NCBI GenBank assembly: GCA_049115955.1
Contig: JAGDZJ010000015.1
Coordinates: forward strand, 186,001-250,000
DNA: 64,000 bases
Origin: Salinispirillum sp049115955
Lineage (GTDB): Bacteria; Pseudomonadota; Gammaproteobacteria; Pseudomonadales; Natronospirillaceae
Reading direction: 5' to 3'
Below the pieces are notes generated by a model. That model saw only the letters and a program-made list of their open reading frames with translations, made no database searches and had not been told where the DNA came from. Positions 8,994 through 18,586 of the stretch are shown here, piece after piece (the first letter of the stretch is position 1; each line of letters begins with the position of its first letter). Both the position numbers and the translations under genes were made by a program.

Positions 8994-9341
8994 GTTGAAC
9001 CCCCGAGGCGGAAGTGCCTGTCGCATGTTGGGTATGGCGGTTTGGTGGCCAGTACCCGAATGACACGACAGGTTATTCACCTTGTCAGTGTGTTTGATTA
9101 TTAATCTTTTGCTTGAGTGTACGGCACGAATGAACAGAATAATGGACAGTGCAGCACACAAAACCGGCATTTCAGGCCGACAAGTGTTTAATATAATTAA
9201 CATTAAGCCGATTTTGAACACTTTTGTTAAAAATATTTTATGCCCGCTCTGTTTGTCGAGCGCTTGGGCATAACGTGGTAACGGTTCGCAATTGTCGTGC
9301 CGATCCCTACAATCATCGGAAACCTTTATGGAGTCCCGACC
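8994..9341. other. Divergent intergenic region gabD / nitronate monooxygenase
   Basis: This is 348 bases with no gene. The segment from about 9105 to 9242 is AT-rich compared with its surroundings and probably holds the divergent promoters. I see no long palindrome or repeat in it and cannot assign a promoter with confidence. Confidence 0.5.
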
Positions 9342-10391
9342 ATGACATTGCTGCATAAGCTAGGCACTCAATGGCCTTTGATACAGGCGCCCATGGCTGG
9401 CGTGCAGGGCAGCGCACTCGCCATCGCGGTGTCTAACGCAGGTGGGCTGGGTTCGCTCCCCTGCGCCATGCTCAGTGTGGAAGCTTTGCGTGCCGAGCTG
9501 CAGCGCATCCAGGCGGGTACAAAGGCGCCTTACAATGTGAACTTCTTTTGTCATCGCCAGCCGACACCGAATGAGTCGGCCGAGCGTCGTTGGCGCACCG
9601 CGTTGTCTCCCTACTATAAAGAGTATGGTATTGATCCTGCGTCGATCGCGGTCGGCGCTGGTCGGCAGCCTTTTAATGAAGAGATGGCTGAGTTGCTGGA
9701 AGAGTTCAAGCCGCCCGTGGTGAGCTTTCATTTTGGTCTGCCGGAATCGTCTCTGTTGCAGCGTGTGAAGCGCTGGGGTGCGACCGTAATGTCGTCGGCG
9801 ACCACAGTTGAGGAGGCGCGGTGGCTGGAAGCGCGCGGGGCGGACGTGATCATTGCGCAGGGACTAGAGGCAGGCGGGCACCGTGGGATGTTTCTTAACA
9901 ATGACCTCAGCGCCCAAGTCGGGACATTTGCCTTGTTGCCGCAAGTCATCGCTGCAGTGCGTGTACCTGTGGTTGCTGCTGGCGGTATTGCAGATAAAGC
10001 CGGTGTGCGAGCAGCATTGGCGTTGGGTGCACAGGGTGTGCAAATCGGTACGGCCTATTTATTGTGCCCGGAGACCAGCACTAGCGCCGTGCATCGCGCA
10101 GCCTTGGGTAGCCCTGCTGCTGAGCACACGGCGCTGACCAATGTTTTTTCGGGTCGCCCGGCCCGTGGCATTGTGAATCGTCTGATGCGTGACTTTGGCT
10201 GCATCAGCGCTGAGCCACCGGAGTTTCCGCTGGCGACCGCCGCCTTAGTGCCGTTGCGCACCGCTGCTGAGCAACAAGGGTTGGGTGATTTCTCGCCGCT
10301 GTGGGCGGGACAAAATACTCGCGGTTGCGCGGCCATTCCGGCCGCTGAGCTGACGCAGCGTTTGGTTCAGGCCTTCAACGAAAAAGCCAAT
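9342..10391 (+). CDS. Nitronate monooxygenase (2-nitropropane dioxygenase family)
   Basis: This FMN-dependent TIM-barrel enzyme oxidises alkyl nitronates such as propionate-3-nitronate to carbonyl products. The 350-residue length and motifs fit class I enzymes: QAPMAGVQG at the N-terminus, GLEAGGHRG with the catalytic histidine, VVAAGGIAD and GAQGVQIGTAYL for phosphate binding. The ATG at 9342 is chosen because GGAG lies 8 bases before it; a GTG at 9297 would add 15 unrelated residues. Its place beside polyamine genes may be accidental. The stop TGA ends at about 10394. Confidence 0.85.
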
Positions 10392-10394
10392 TGA

Positions 10395-10742
10395 ATGCTC
10401 TTTTCACCGTGACGTTTCGTGCGGTGCCTTCTATCCTTTGATTGGGCGAGCGTGATTGGTGGTTGTACTTTATGGTGCAGCCTTTGCAGGAGCAGTGCAC
10501 AATCGCGCTTTGCATTTATCAATGCAGCCCAGAATGCGACAGGGCTGTGAGTGAAGCGCGATAAATGATGCAAATTGGTGCGCACAAGCACCGTTGCGGC
10601 GCGCTTTTGGCTGTTCGATATACTTTACAAAATCGGTTTGCCCGTCTCTTGTGTTAATTATATTTTATGGTAATGTTGTAAAAAACAAACACCCAGCGCT
10701 CAGCATACTGTTGTGCTGACGCTCAAAAACTGTAGGTGCGTA
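10395..10742. other. Leader and intergenic region upstream of puuD
   Basis: This is 348 bases without a gene. A possible sigma-70 promoter is TTGCCC (10638-10643), 17 bases, then TATTTT (10661-10666). A hairpin follows at 10696-10724 (AGCG-C-TCAGCA against TGCTGA-CGCT) in the presumed leader just before the start codon. A longer imperfect dyad, TTGCATTTATC against GATAAATGATGCAA, lies at 10516-10573. No known polyamine riboswitch is recognised. Confidence 0.35.
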
Positions 10743-11495
10743 ATGCAGGAAACAACCCTTAAACCGTTAGTCGGTGTCATCGCGGACGTGAAGATTATTG
10801 CCCCGCATCCGTTTCACACCGTGGGCGACAAATACCTGCGCGCTCTGGTGCAAGCCGCCGATGTAGTACCTGTTTTGATTCCCGCTTTGACGGATATTGT
10901 CGACATAAAAAGCTGGCTAAGCCGCTTGGATGGCGTGTTTATGCCGGGTGGCTATTCGATGGTCCACCCTTCCCATTATGAAGGTGAGCACATCGACGGC
11001 ACGCTCTATGATGAAGCTCGTGACGGTTTATCACTGTCTATTATTCGCGCCGCGCTCGACTTGGGTAAGCCATTGTTTGGTGTCTGCCGAGGCCTGCAGG
11101 AAATGAATGTCGCCTTGGGCGGTTCACTGCACCAGAATTTGCACCTCACTGGTCAATATATTGAACATCGCGAAAACAAAGCACTGACTTTGGAAGAGCA
11201 ATACGCTGATGCGCATCCCGTGCGTTGTACTGCTGGTGGCCAACTGGCGCGCATCACCGGCGTGGAAGAATATCGGGTCAACTCCCTGCACACGCAAGGG
11301 ATTGATCGTCTGGCACCGGGGGTAACTGCAGAAGCCGTCGCCGAAGACGGACTGGTGGAAGCCTTCAGTGTCGATGGTGCCACCGCATTTGCTATGGCAG
11401 TGCAGTGGCACCCGGAATGGCGTGTAATGGACAATCAACCTAACAAAAAACTGTTTGAGGCATTCGGGGCCGCCTGTCGTCGTGCAATGAAATAG
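10743..11495 (+). CDS. puuD: Gamma-glutamyl-gamma-aminobutyrate hydrolase (class I glutamine amidotransferase-like)
   Basis: The enzyme releases GABA and glutamate from gamma-glutamyl-GABA in the gamma-glutamylated putrescine route. The nucleophile cysteine is in GVCRGLQEMN and the catalytic His-Glu pair in QWHPEWR, the standard peptidase C26 pattern. The ATG at 10743 is preferred to the upstream TTG at 10713; the extra 10 residues do not look conserved and the intervening DNA forms a hairpin. It is the first gene of the plus-strand polyamine series. It is followed after 26 bases by a glutamine-synthetase-like ligase, which agrees with a gamma-glutamyl pathway. Confidence 0.9.
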   Translation: MQETTLKPLVGVIADVKIIAPHPFHTVGDKYLRALVQAADVVPVLIPALTDIVDIKSWLSRLDGVFMPGGYSMVHPSHYEGEHIDGTLYDEARDGLSLSIIRAALDLGKPLFGVCRGLQEMNVALGGSLHQNLHLTGQYIEHRENKALTLEEQYADAHPVRCTAGGQLARITGVEEYRVNSLHTQGIDRLAPGVTAEAVAEDGLVEAFSVDGATAFAMAVQWHPEWRVMDNQPNKKLFEAFGAACRRAMK

Positions 11496-11521
11496 CGACG
11501 GCGCCACCCCATTGAAACACT

Positions 11522-12874
11522 ATGGAAAAGCTCACTAAGTGGCTGAAAGAACACAACATCACTGAAATCGAGTGCATCACACCGGATCAAACCGGTATCG
11601 CGCGCGGTAAAATCATGCCCACCGATAAATTTATCGCTGAGAAAGGCATCCGCTTGCCGGAATCTGTGTTGCTGCAGACGGCAACCGGTGATTACCCTGA
11701 CGACGACATCTATTACAGCTTATTAGACCCTGCCGACATCGATATGCACCTGCGTCCCGATGACAGCGCTGTATTCTTAGTGCCCTGGGCGCTTGAGCCG
11801 ACGGCACAGGTCATCCATGATTGTTACGACAACATGGGTAATGCCATCAATCTGTCACCGCGCAACCTGTTGAAGCGCGTGCTTGAACTGTACGCCGACA
11901 AAGGCTGGAAGCCCATCGTAGCGCCGGAGATGGAATTCTATCTGACCGCGCGTTGTACTGACCCCGATTTACCGTTGTCGCCCCCGATTGGTCGTTCCGG
12001 ACGCACCGAAAGTGGACGTCAGTCGTTCAGTATTGACGCTGCGAACGAATACGATCCGATCATTGAAGACATCTATGACTGGTGTGAAGCCCAGAAATTG
12101 GACATCGATACGCTGATCCATGAAGAAGGCACCGCGCAGTTAGAGTTCAACTTCCGACACGGCGACGCGCTGAAACTGGCGGACCAGGTGTTTGTCTTCA
12201 AGCGTACCGTGCGGGAAGCTGCGCTGAAGCACAACATCAGTGCGACTTTCATGGCCAAGCCCATCACCAACGAGCCGGGCAGTGCGATGCACATTCACCA
12301 GTCCATTGTGGATGCGAAAACTGGTCGTAACCTGTTCTCGAACGAAGACGGCACGGCGTCAAAGTTGTTCTACAACTTTATTGCTGGTCTGCAGACCTAC
12401 ATTCCGCAAGCCATGCCGATGTTTGCACCCAACGTGAACAGCTACCGGCGCTATCTGCCGGGTGCGGCGGGCAATAGCCCGGTGAACATTGAGTGGGGCG
12501 AAGAGAATCGCACCGTGGGCCTGCGCGTGCCTGCGTCTAGCCCAGAAGGGCGTCGGGTTGAAAACCGTTTGCCGGGTTCCGACACCAACCCCTATATCGC
12601 TTTGGCGGGTAACCTCATTTGCGGTTACTTGGGCATGATCGAAGACCTAAAACCGCGTAAGCCAGTGGCCGGTCGTTTGGGCGATCAGGCGGATGATCAT
12701 GTGCCATTCAACCTCGAAGTGGCATTGGACATGATGTCTGAATGCGTCGAGCTGCGCGAGATTTTGGGCAGCGACTTCGTCGATGGCTTCGTGGCTACAC
12801 GCTGGGCCGAGTACGAAGGATTTAAGAAAGTGATCAGTTCGTGGGAGCGTGAGTACTTACTGTCATCGGTTTAA
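11522..12874 (+). CDS. puuA: Glutamine-synthetase-family ligase, probable gamma-glutamylputrescine synthetase (copy 2)
   Basis: This 450-residue GlnA/PuuA-family ligase is predicted to make gamma-glutamylputrescine (or another polyamine adduct) from glutamate, ATP and amine. It has ECITPDQTGIARGKIM in the N-terminal domain, EMEFYLT and EPGSAMHIHQSI at the active site, and the NSYRRYLPGAAGNSP block. It is clearly different in sequence from the copy at 6153-7514, so the two probably have different amine preferences. It sits between puuD and the transaminase gene. No strong Shine-Dalgarno sequence precedes the ATG, so translation may be coupled to puuD. Confidence 0.85.
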   Translation: MEKLTKWLKEHNITEIECITPDQTGIARGKIMPTDKFIAEKGIRLPESVLLQTATGDYPDDDIYYSLLDPADIDMHLRPDDSAVFLVPWALEPTAQVIHDCYDNMGNAINLSPRNLLKRVLELYADKGWKPIVAPEMEFYLTARCTDPDLPLSPPIGRSGRTESGRQSFSIDAANEYDPIIEDIYDWCEAQKLDIDTLIHEEGTAQLEFNFRHGDALKLADQVFVFKRTVREAALKHNISATFMAKPITNEPGSAMHIHQSIVDAKTGRNLFSNEDGTASKLFYNFIAGLQTYIPQAMPMFAPNVNSYRRYLPGAAGNSPVNIEWGEENRTVGLRVPASSPEGRRVENRLPGSDTNPYIALAGNLICGYLGMIEDLKPRKPVAGRLGDQADDHVPFNLEVALDMMSECVELREILGSDFVDGFVATRWAEYEGFKKVISSWEREYLLSSV

Positions 12875-12903
12875 CCGGTCGCCCCTGCAAAATAAAAAGA
12901 ATA

Positions 12904-12925
12904 GGCGAGGCCAACTGGCCTCGCC
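12904..12925 (+). terminator. Intercistronic hairpin, puuA / transaminase
   Basis: A perfect inverted repeat GGCGAGGCCA / TGGCCTCGCC lies immediately before the Shine-Dalgarno sequence GGAGG (12927-12931) of the next gene. It has no U-run, so it is more likely an mRNA processing or stability element than a terminator. Confidence 0.55.
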
Positions 12926-12936
12926 CGGAGGTAGTA

Positions 12937-14301
12937 ATGACTGCATTGAAGCAGACAGCAGATTGGCAGAGTGCCAACGCACAGCATCATTTTCATCCGT
13001 TCTCGGATAATGGCGCTATGCGTGCCGAGGGTGCGCGCGTGATCACCCACGCTGAAGGCTGCCATCTGTGGGACAGCAACGGTAAGCAATATCTGGATGC
13101 CTTCGCTGGTCTATGGTGTGTCAATTTGGGCTATGGTCGACAAGAGTTGATCGATGCCGCGACCCGCCAGATGCAAGAGCTGCCTTATTACAACCTGTTC
13201 TTTAAAACCACCACCATGCCGGTCATTGAACTGGCGCGCGAGATCGCTGAAATCACTCCGGCACACATGAATCAGGTGTTCTTCACCGGCTCAGGCAGCG
13301 AAGCCAACGACACCGTGTTTCGTATGGTCAGACGCTACTGGGACGTTAAAGGTGAGCCACAGCGTAAAGTGATCATCGGTCGTCGCAACGGCTACCACGG
13401 CTCCACGGTGGCCGGCGCCAGCTTAGGTGGCATGAAAGGCATGCACAAGCAGGGCGATCTACCCATTCCCGGTGTGGAACATGTGGATCAGCCCTATTGG
13501 TTTGGTGAAGGCGGGCAGTTGACGCCGGACGAGTTTGGCTTGCAAGCGGCGCGCAGTTTAGAAGAGAAGGTTTTAGCGCTAGGCGCTGACAAGGTAGCGG
13601 CTTTTATCGCCGAGCCGATTCAAGGGGCCGGCGGTATCATCATTCCTCCGGCGTCGTACTGGCCGGAAATCAAACGCATCGTCGAGCAGTACGGCATTTT
13701 ATTGGTGGTTGATGAAGTTATTTGTGGCTTCGGCCGCACGGGTGAATGGTTCGGCTCGGACTACTACGACTTAAAACCCGACCTCATGCCCATTGCCAAG
13801 GGTTTGTCGAGCGGCTATCTGCCCATCGGTGGTGTCGTGATGGCAGACCATTTTGCCAATACCTTGGCCGCTGACGGCGGCAATTTTAACCACGGGTTTA
13901 CTTATTCTGGCCATCCGGTGTGTGCCGCCGTTGCCTTGGAGAATATTCGTATTCTGCGGCGCGAGGGTATCATCACTCGGGTTAAAGAAGACATTGGGCC
14001 AAAATTCCAACAAGCCCTACGCACACTGGCTGATCACCCGCTGGTGGGTGAAGTCAGAGGTATTGGACTGCTGGGTGCGGTTGAGTTGGTCAGCAATAAA
14101 GAAACGCGCGAGCGTTTCCCCAATGAAGGCAATACGGGCACAGTGTGTCGAGATTTCGCCTTGCAAGAAGGCTTGGTGTTGCGCGCTACGGGCGACACTA
14201 TGCTGATGTCACCCCCGCTGATTCTTAACGAACAGCATTTGGACGAATTAATTACAAAAACAAAGAGTGCGCTGGACAAAACCTTGCATACAATTAGATG
14301 A
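12937..14301 (+). CDS. spuC: Class III aminotransferase, putrescine/polyamine-pyruvate type (SpuC-like)
   Basis: This PLP-dependent enzyme probably transaminates putrescine (or a related diamine) with pyruvate to give 4-aminobutanal. The PLP lysine is in PIAKGLSSGYLPIGG, with FFTGSGSEANDT for phosphate binding and VVDEVICGFGRTGEWFGS ahead of it. The 454-residue length is usual. The start is an ATG after GGAGG. Presence of this enzyme and absence of a gamma-glutamylputrescine oxidase (PuuB) gene in the window suggest that putrescine may be deaminated directly here. Other omega-amino acids are possible substrates. Confidence 0.82.
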   Translation: MTALKQTADWQSANAQHHFHPFSDNGAMRAEGARVITHAEGCHLWDSNGKQYLDAFAGLWCVNLGYGRQELIDAATRQMQELPYYNLFFKTTTMPVIELAREIAEITPAHMNQVFFTGSGSEANDTVFRMVRRYWDVKGEPQRKVIIGRRNGYHGSTVAGASLGGMKGMHKQGDLPIPGVEHVDQPYWFGEGGQLTPDEFGLQAARSLEEKVLALGADKVAAFIAEPIQGAGGIIIPPASYWPEIKRIVEQYGILLVVDEVICGFGRTGEWFGSDYYDLKPDLMPIAKGLSSGYLPIGGVVMADHFANTLAADGGNFNHGFTYSGHPVCAAVALENIRILRREGIITRVKEDIGPKFQQALRTLADHPLVGEVRGIGLLGAVELVSNKETRERFPNEGNTGTVCRDFALQEGLVLRATGDTMLMSPPLILNEQHLDELITKTKSALDKTLHTIR

Positions 14302-14405
14302 CCGTGTCACAAGTATACGCAACAGCGTCTTGAAACTCGGTGTGATGCAAGCGTGATAGAAAGTAAACAAAACAAACACTCACGACCTGTAGGGGAAGAG
14401 AAAAA

Positions 14406-15494
14406 ATGAAACCTTCAATTAAGAAGACGCTGTTAGGCGTAACCATGGCGGCTGTTGTCAGCAGCCCGGTTATCGCCAACGAAGTTCGGATCTATAACTG
14501 GTCCGATTACATCGCGGAAGACACCATCGAGAAGTTTGAAGCAGCTACCGGCATTCGTGTTATTTATGACATGTTTGATTCCAACGAAGTGTTGGAAGCC
14601 AAAGTATTGGCCGGTAACAGTGGTTACGACGTTGTGGTGCCTACGGCAAACTACATGGCGCGCCAAATTGCTGCAGGTGCGTACCAAAAAGTCGACATGT
14701 CGAAAATTCCAAATTACAGCAACTTGGATATGGATCTGATGAACACGTTGCGTGCCTACGACCGTAATTTAGAATACGGCGTGCCTTGGCAATGGGGTAC
14801 TACCGGTCTGGGTTACAACGTTGACAAGATTCAAGAAATCCTGGGCGACGACGCACCATGGGAAAGCTGGGATTTGTTGTTCAACCCTGAATACGCTTCA
14901 AAGTTGGCCCAGTGTGGCATAGCGGTGTTGGATTCATCCGGTGAAGTATTACCATTGGCGCTGTTTTATTTAGGCTTGGACCCTAACAGCATCAGCACGG
15001 CTGACTACCAGAAGGCCGAAGAGTTGATGTTGAGCATTCGCCCATACATCACGTATTTCCACAGCTCACGTTACATCACCGACTTGGCAAATGGCGATAT
15101 CTGCTTGGCCATGGGTTGGTCGGGTGATGTGTTCATCGCGCAAGCGCGCGCTGAAGAAGCCGACCGGGGCGTTGAAATCGCCTACATCATCCCTGAAGAA
15201 GGCACGGCCATCTGGTCAGACATGATGGTGATTCCTGCTGACGCTCGCAATGTGGATAACGCGCACGCGTGGATCAACTTTGCACTGGACGCCCAGATTG
15301 GCGCTGATATTACCAACTACGTGTGGTACGGCAGCCCGAACTTAGCGGCACGTGAGTTTATCGACCCTGATATCTTGGACGATCCCGGTATCTTCCCAGA
15401 AGAAGACGCGGAACTGTTTACGTTCGAAGTATTGCCACCGAGTGTAGATCGCATCCGCACTCGCGCCTGGACGCGCATCAAGTCCAGCCGGTAA
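14406..15494 (+). CDS. potF: Putrescine/polyamine ABC transporter, periplasmic binding protein
   Basis: This 362-residue binding protein has an N-terminal signal sequence (cleavage near residue 24, before NEVRIYNWSDYI). The YNWSDYI start and the WGTTGLGYN and LAMGWSGD segments are typical of PotD/PotF/SpuD proteins. It collects putrescine or spermidine in the periplasm for PotGHI. AGGGGAAG supplies the ribosome binding site. A GC-rich hairpin follows the gene (15517-15540), which would explain higher expression of the binding protein than of the membrane genes downstream. Confidence 0.9.
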   Translation: MKPSIKKTLLGVTMAAVVSSPVIANEVRIYNWSDYIAEDTIEKFEAATGIRVIYDMFDSNEVLEAKVLAGNSGYDVVVPTANYMARQIAAGAYQKVDMSKIPNYSNLDMDLMNTLRAYDRNLEYGVPWQWGTTGLGYNVDKIQEILGDDAPWESWDLLFNPEYASKLAQCGIAVLDSSGEVLPLALFYLGLDPNSISTADYQKAEELMLSIRPYITYFHSSRYITDLANGDICLAMGWSGDVFIAQARAEEADRGVEIAYIIPEEGTAIWSDMMVIPADARNVDNAHAWINFALDAQIGADITNYVWYGSPNLAAREFIDPDILDDPGIFPEEDAELFTFEVLPPSVDRIRTRAWTRIKSSR

Positions 15495-15516
15495 CTCGCG
15501 GCTCATTAAACTCTGA

Positions 15517-15540
15517 GGGGGCCAGCTTAGGCCCCGTTTC
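15517..15540 (+). terminator. Hairpin after potF (partial terminator)
   Basis: GGGGCC (15518-15523) pairs with GGCCCC (15530-15535), followed by GTTTCTCTC. The U-tract is short, so partial termination or 3' end protection between potF and potG is likely. Confidence 0.6.
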
Positions 15541-15627
15541 TCTCTAAAATGGCAGCCCTGTCCGCGCAACGGTTCAGGCGCTGCCACTGTGCTGAATACA
15601 CTACAGTTGGATAAGGGGTTAGCCCGC

Positions 15628-16767
15628 ATGACTAAATCTGCCGGTGCCATAAAGAAACAAAACGCCGCGACCCGCAGCACAGAATCCTTGCTGCAGATTC
15701 AAGGTATCAGTAAATACTACGATGAAATGCTGGCCGTCGATGGCGTCAGTGTTGATATTCGTAAAGGCGAAATCTTTGCGTTGCTGGGTGCTTCAGGCTC
15801 CGGTAAATCAACCTTATTACGTATGCTGGCCGGGTTTGAAATTCCCTCGGCGGGCAAGATAATTTTGGACGGTCAGGACATTACGAACCTGCCGCCGTAT
15901 TTGCGCCCCATCAATATGATGTTTCAATCTTACGCCCTGTTCCCGCACATGACGGTAGAGCAAAATCTGGCCTTTGGTTTGAAACAAGATCGGTTACCGA
16001 AAGCTGAAATCACCGATCGCATTGCCCGCATGTTGAAGTTGGTGCACATGGAAAAATACGCCAAGCGCAAGCCGCACCAGTTGTCCGGTGGTCAACGGCA
16101 GCGTGTAGCGCTGGCACGCAGCTTGGCGAAACAGCCCAAAATGTTGCTGCTGGATGAGCCGATGGGTGCCTTGGACAAGAAACTGCGTACCCAAATGCAA
16201 CTTGAAGTGGTCGATATTCTGGAAAGTGTTGGCGTGACCTGCGTGATGGTGACGCACGACCAGGAAGAAGCCATGACCATGGCCGACCGTATTGCCATCA
16301 TGGACGAAGGTATGATCGCGCAAATCGGTAGCCCGATTGATATCTACGAAAGCCCGAAAAATCGTATGGTGGCGGAGTTTGTTGGTTCGGTGAATATTTT
16401 TGAAGGGCAGATCGAAGCAGATGAGCAGGATCACATGATCTTGCGCAGCCCAGATCTGACCGCGCCCATTTTCATCGGTCACGGTGTCAGTTCAGGGGTG
16501 GATGAGAAAGAGATGCTGTTCGCCGTACGCCCGGAAAAAACGTGGTTGAGTTTGGACAAGCCGGAAGGGGAGTTCAACTGGTCGGAAGGTACGGTCTACG
16601 ACATCGCCTATTTGGGAGGCCACAGCCAGTACTACGTTGAGTTGCCATCGGGCAAAGTCGTGCAGTGTTTTCTGGCCAACACCGAACGTCGGACCGACCG
16701 ACCCACGTGGGACGATAAGGTTTACGTCCATTGGCGCGACGACAGCGGGGTGGTATTGCGATCATGA
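15628..16767 (+). CDS. potG: Polyamine ABC transporter, ATP-binding protein
   Basis: The 379-residue ATPase of the polyamine importer has Walker A GASGSGKST, the Q-loop FQSYALFPHMT, signature LSGGQRQR, Walker B LLLDEPMGALD and a C-terminal TOBE region. The ATG at 15628 is preferred since AAGGGG lies about 9 bases upstream; an upstream in-frame TTG/CTG extension to 15589 looks non-coding. The stop overlaps the potH ATG as ATGA. Confidence 0.9.
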   Translation: MTKSAGAIKKQNAATRSTESLLQIQGISKYYDEMLAVDGVSVDIRKGEIFALLGASGSGKSTLLRMLAGFEIPSAGKIILDGQDITNLPPYLRPINMMFQSYALFPHMTVEQNLAFGLKQDRLPKAEITDRIARMLKLVHMEKYAKRKPHQLSGGQRQRVALARSLAKQPKMLLLDEPMGALDKKLRTQMQLEVVDILESVGVTCVMVTHDQEEAMTMADRIAIMDEGMIAQIGSPIDIYESPKNRMVAEFVGSVNIFEGQIEADEQDHMILRSPDLTAPIFIGHGVSSGVDEKEMLFAVRPEKTWLSLDKPEGEFNWSEGTVYDIAYLGGHSQYYVELPSGKVVQCFLANTERRTDRPTWDDKVYVHWRDDSGVVLRS

Positions 16768-17681
16768 ACACTAAAGTGAAAGCGCGCTGGGACATGGCCC
16801 GTTTGCCGGGCGCCCGCTGGGCTGTCATTGGTGGCCCCTACCTCTGGCTGGGCATCTTCTTTTTGCTGCCCTTCATTATTGTTGCCAAGATATCCTTGGC
16901 CGAAGCACAGATATCCATTCCACCGTATTCGGCGATGATGGAATGGGTCGGTGATACCCTAACCATCAACATCAGCCGTGGCAGCTATGTTTGGCTATTT
17001 GGAGACACGCTGTACATTAATGCTTATTGGAACAGCATTAAAATAGCCTTCTTCAGTACAGTCTTTTGCTTGCTGATTGGCTATCCGATGGCCTATGCCA
17101 TCGCCAAAGCGCCATCGTATCAGCAGCCTACCTTGCTGCTGCTGGTGTTGTTGCCGAGTTGGACGTCGTTCCTGATTCGCGTGTATGCCTGGATGGGGCT
17201 ACTGAGTAATAACGGCTACATCAATCAGATATTGATGGGTTTGGGGCTCACCGACAGTTCAATCCAGATGATGAACACCAATTTCGCGGTTTACATCGGG
17301 GTGGTGTATTCCTACCTGCCGTTTATGGTGTTGCCGCTGTACGCCAACCTGTCGAAACACGACGGCACTTTGTTGGAAGCGGCCAGTGACTTGGGTGCAC
17401 GGAAAATAGTCAGTTTTTTCCGCATTACATTACCGCTATCAAAGAACGGTGTTATAGCCGGTTCGATGCTGGTGTTCATCCCCGTGGTGGGTGAATACGT
17501 GATTCCTGAACTGCTGGGCGGAACGCAAACCACCATGATTGGTAAGGTACTGTGGCAAGAGTTCTTCGACAACCGCGACTGGCCGGTGGCCTCAGCGTTG
17601 GCGGCGATCATGATCATGATACTGATCATCCCGATCAGCATCTTTCAGCACTACCAGCAGAAAGAACTGGAGGCACGCTGA
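16764..17681 (+). CDS. potH: Polyamine ABC transporter, permease PotH
   Basis: This inner-membrane permease has about six helices and the EAA coupling loop (LLEAASDLGARKIVSFFRITLPLS). The true start is the ATG at 16764, overlapping the potG stop; the frame is open a little further upstream but that lies inside potG. The ending TGATG overlaps the potI start by one base. It works as a heterodimer with PotI, energised by PotG. Confidence 0.9.
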   Translation: MNTKVKARWDMARLPGARWAVIGGPYLWLGIFFLLPFIIVAKISLAEAQISIPPYSAMMEWVGDTLTINISRGSYVWLFGDTLYINAYWNSIKIAFFSTVFCLLIGYPMAYAIAKAPSYQQPTLLLLVLLPSWTSFLIRVYAWMGLLSNNGYINQILMGLGLTDSSIQMMNTNFAVYIGVVYSYLPFMVLPLYANLSKHDGTLLEAASDLGARKIVSFFRITLPLSKNGVIAGSMLVFIPVVGEYVIPELLGGTQTTMIGKVLWQEFFDNRDWPVASALAAIMIMILIIPISIFQHYQQKELEAR

Positions 17682-18511
17682 TGAAATCATTCAATGTCTC
17701 TCGTTTCTTCTTTTGGTTCGGCATCCTGTTCTTGTACTTGCCGATGGCGATACTGGTGATTTATTCGTTCAATTCCAGTCGCTTGGTGACGGTATGGGCC
17801 GGTTGGTCGACGCAATGGTATGGCGAGTTATTTCGTGACCGGCAGTTGATGAACGCCGTGGGACGTTCGCTGCAGGTAGCGTTCTTCTCCGCTAGCGCGG
17901 CCACCGTGCTGGGTACCTTGGCGTCCATTGTTGTGGTGCGCGTGCGGCGCTTTCGTGGTCGTGGCTTGTTTAACAGCATGATCACCGCACCGCTGGTAAT
18001 GCCGGATGTCATCATCGGTTTGTCGTTGCTGCTGTTGTTTGTGTCGTTGCAGCAGTGGATCGGCTGGCCGGCGAATCGTGGTCTGACGACGATCTGGATC
18101 GCCCATACGACCTTCAGTATGGCCTACGCCACGGTGGTGATCTCTTCGCGCTTGCGCGAAATGGACACCAGCATTGAAGAAGCCGCACAGGATTTGGGGG
18201 CTACCCCGTTGCGCAGCTTCATCTTCATTACCTTGCCGTTGATTGCCCCAGCGCTGATCTCTGCGTGGTTGCTGGCGTTTACCCTGTCGCTCGATGACGT
18301 GGTCATTGCCTCGTTCGTGACTGGCCCCGGTGCAACTACCTTACCGATCGAAATATTGTCATCGGTCCGGCGTGGCGTTACACCGAAGATCAACGCGCTT
18401 GCGACCTTGATCATTCTGGCGGTGTCCTTCGTGGCGTTCACCAGTTGGTATCTCACACGGCGCTATGATCTTAAACGCCGGGCGGAGCAGCGTATGGCAA
18501 TGGAAGGCTAG
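17681..18511 (+). CDS. potI: Polyamine ABC transporter, permease PotI
   Basis: This second permease subunit of the putrescine-type importer has 276 residues, about six helices, and the EAA loop SIEEAAQDLGATPLRSFIFI. The start ATG at 17681 follows CTGGAGG and overlaps the potH stop. It is the last gene of the plus-strand polyamine series, followed by the strong hairpin at 18534-18575. Confidence 0.9.
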   Translation: MKSFNVSRFFFWFGILFLYLPMAILVIYSFNSSRLVTVWAGWSTQWYGELFRDRQLMNAVGRSLQVAFFSASAATVLGTLASIVVVRVRRFRGRGLFNSMITAPLVMPDVIIGLSLLLLFVSLQQWIGWPANRGLTTIWIAHTTFSMAYATVVISSRLREMDTSIEEAAQDLGATPLRSFIFITLPLIAPALISAWLLAFTLSLDDVVIASFVTGPGATTLPIEILSSVRRGVTPKINALATLIILAVSFVAFTSWYLTRRYDLKRRAEQRMAMEG

Positions 18512-18533
18512 AAAGGCGTATTGCACCCTTCCC

Positions 18534-18575
18534 TCAATCACGGATAATGCAAGCCCTTGCATCGTCCGTGATTGA
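18534..18575 (+). terminator. Long hairpin after potI
   Basis: TCAATCACGGA pairs with TCCGTGATTGA, and nested inside ATGCAAG pairs with CTTGCAT. It is a strong 42-base stem-loop between potI and the ion channel gene, ending 11 bases before the channel ATG. There is no U-run, so it may also affect channel translation. Confidence 0.6.
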
Positions 18576-18586
18576 GATATCTGAAT

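Noticed and set aside
8994..9356. N-terminal extension of gabD to 9356
   Set aside because: The extra residues do not resemble aldehyde dehydrogenases, and the region is AT-rich promoter-like DNA.
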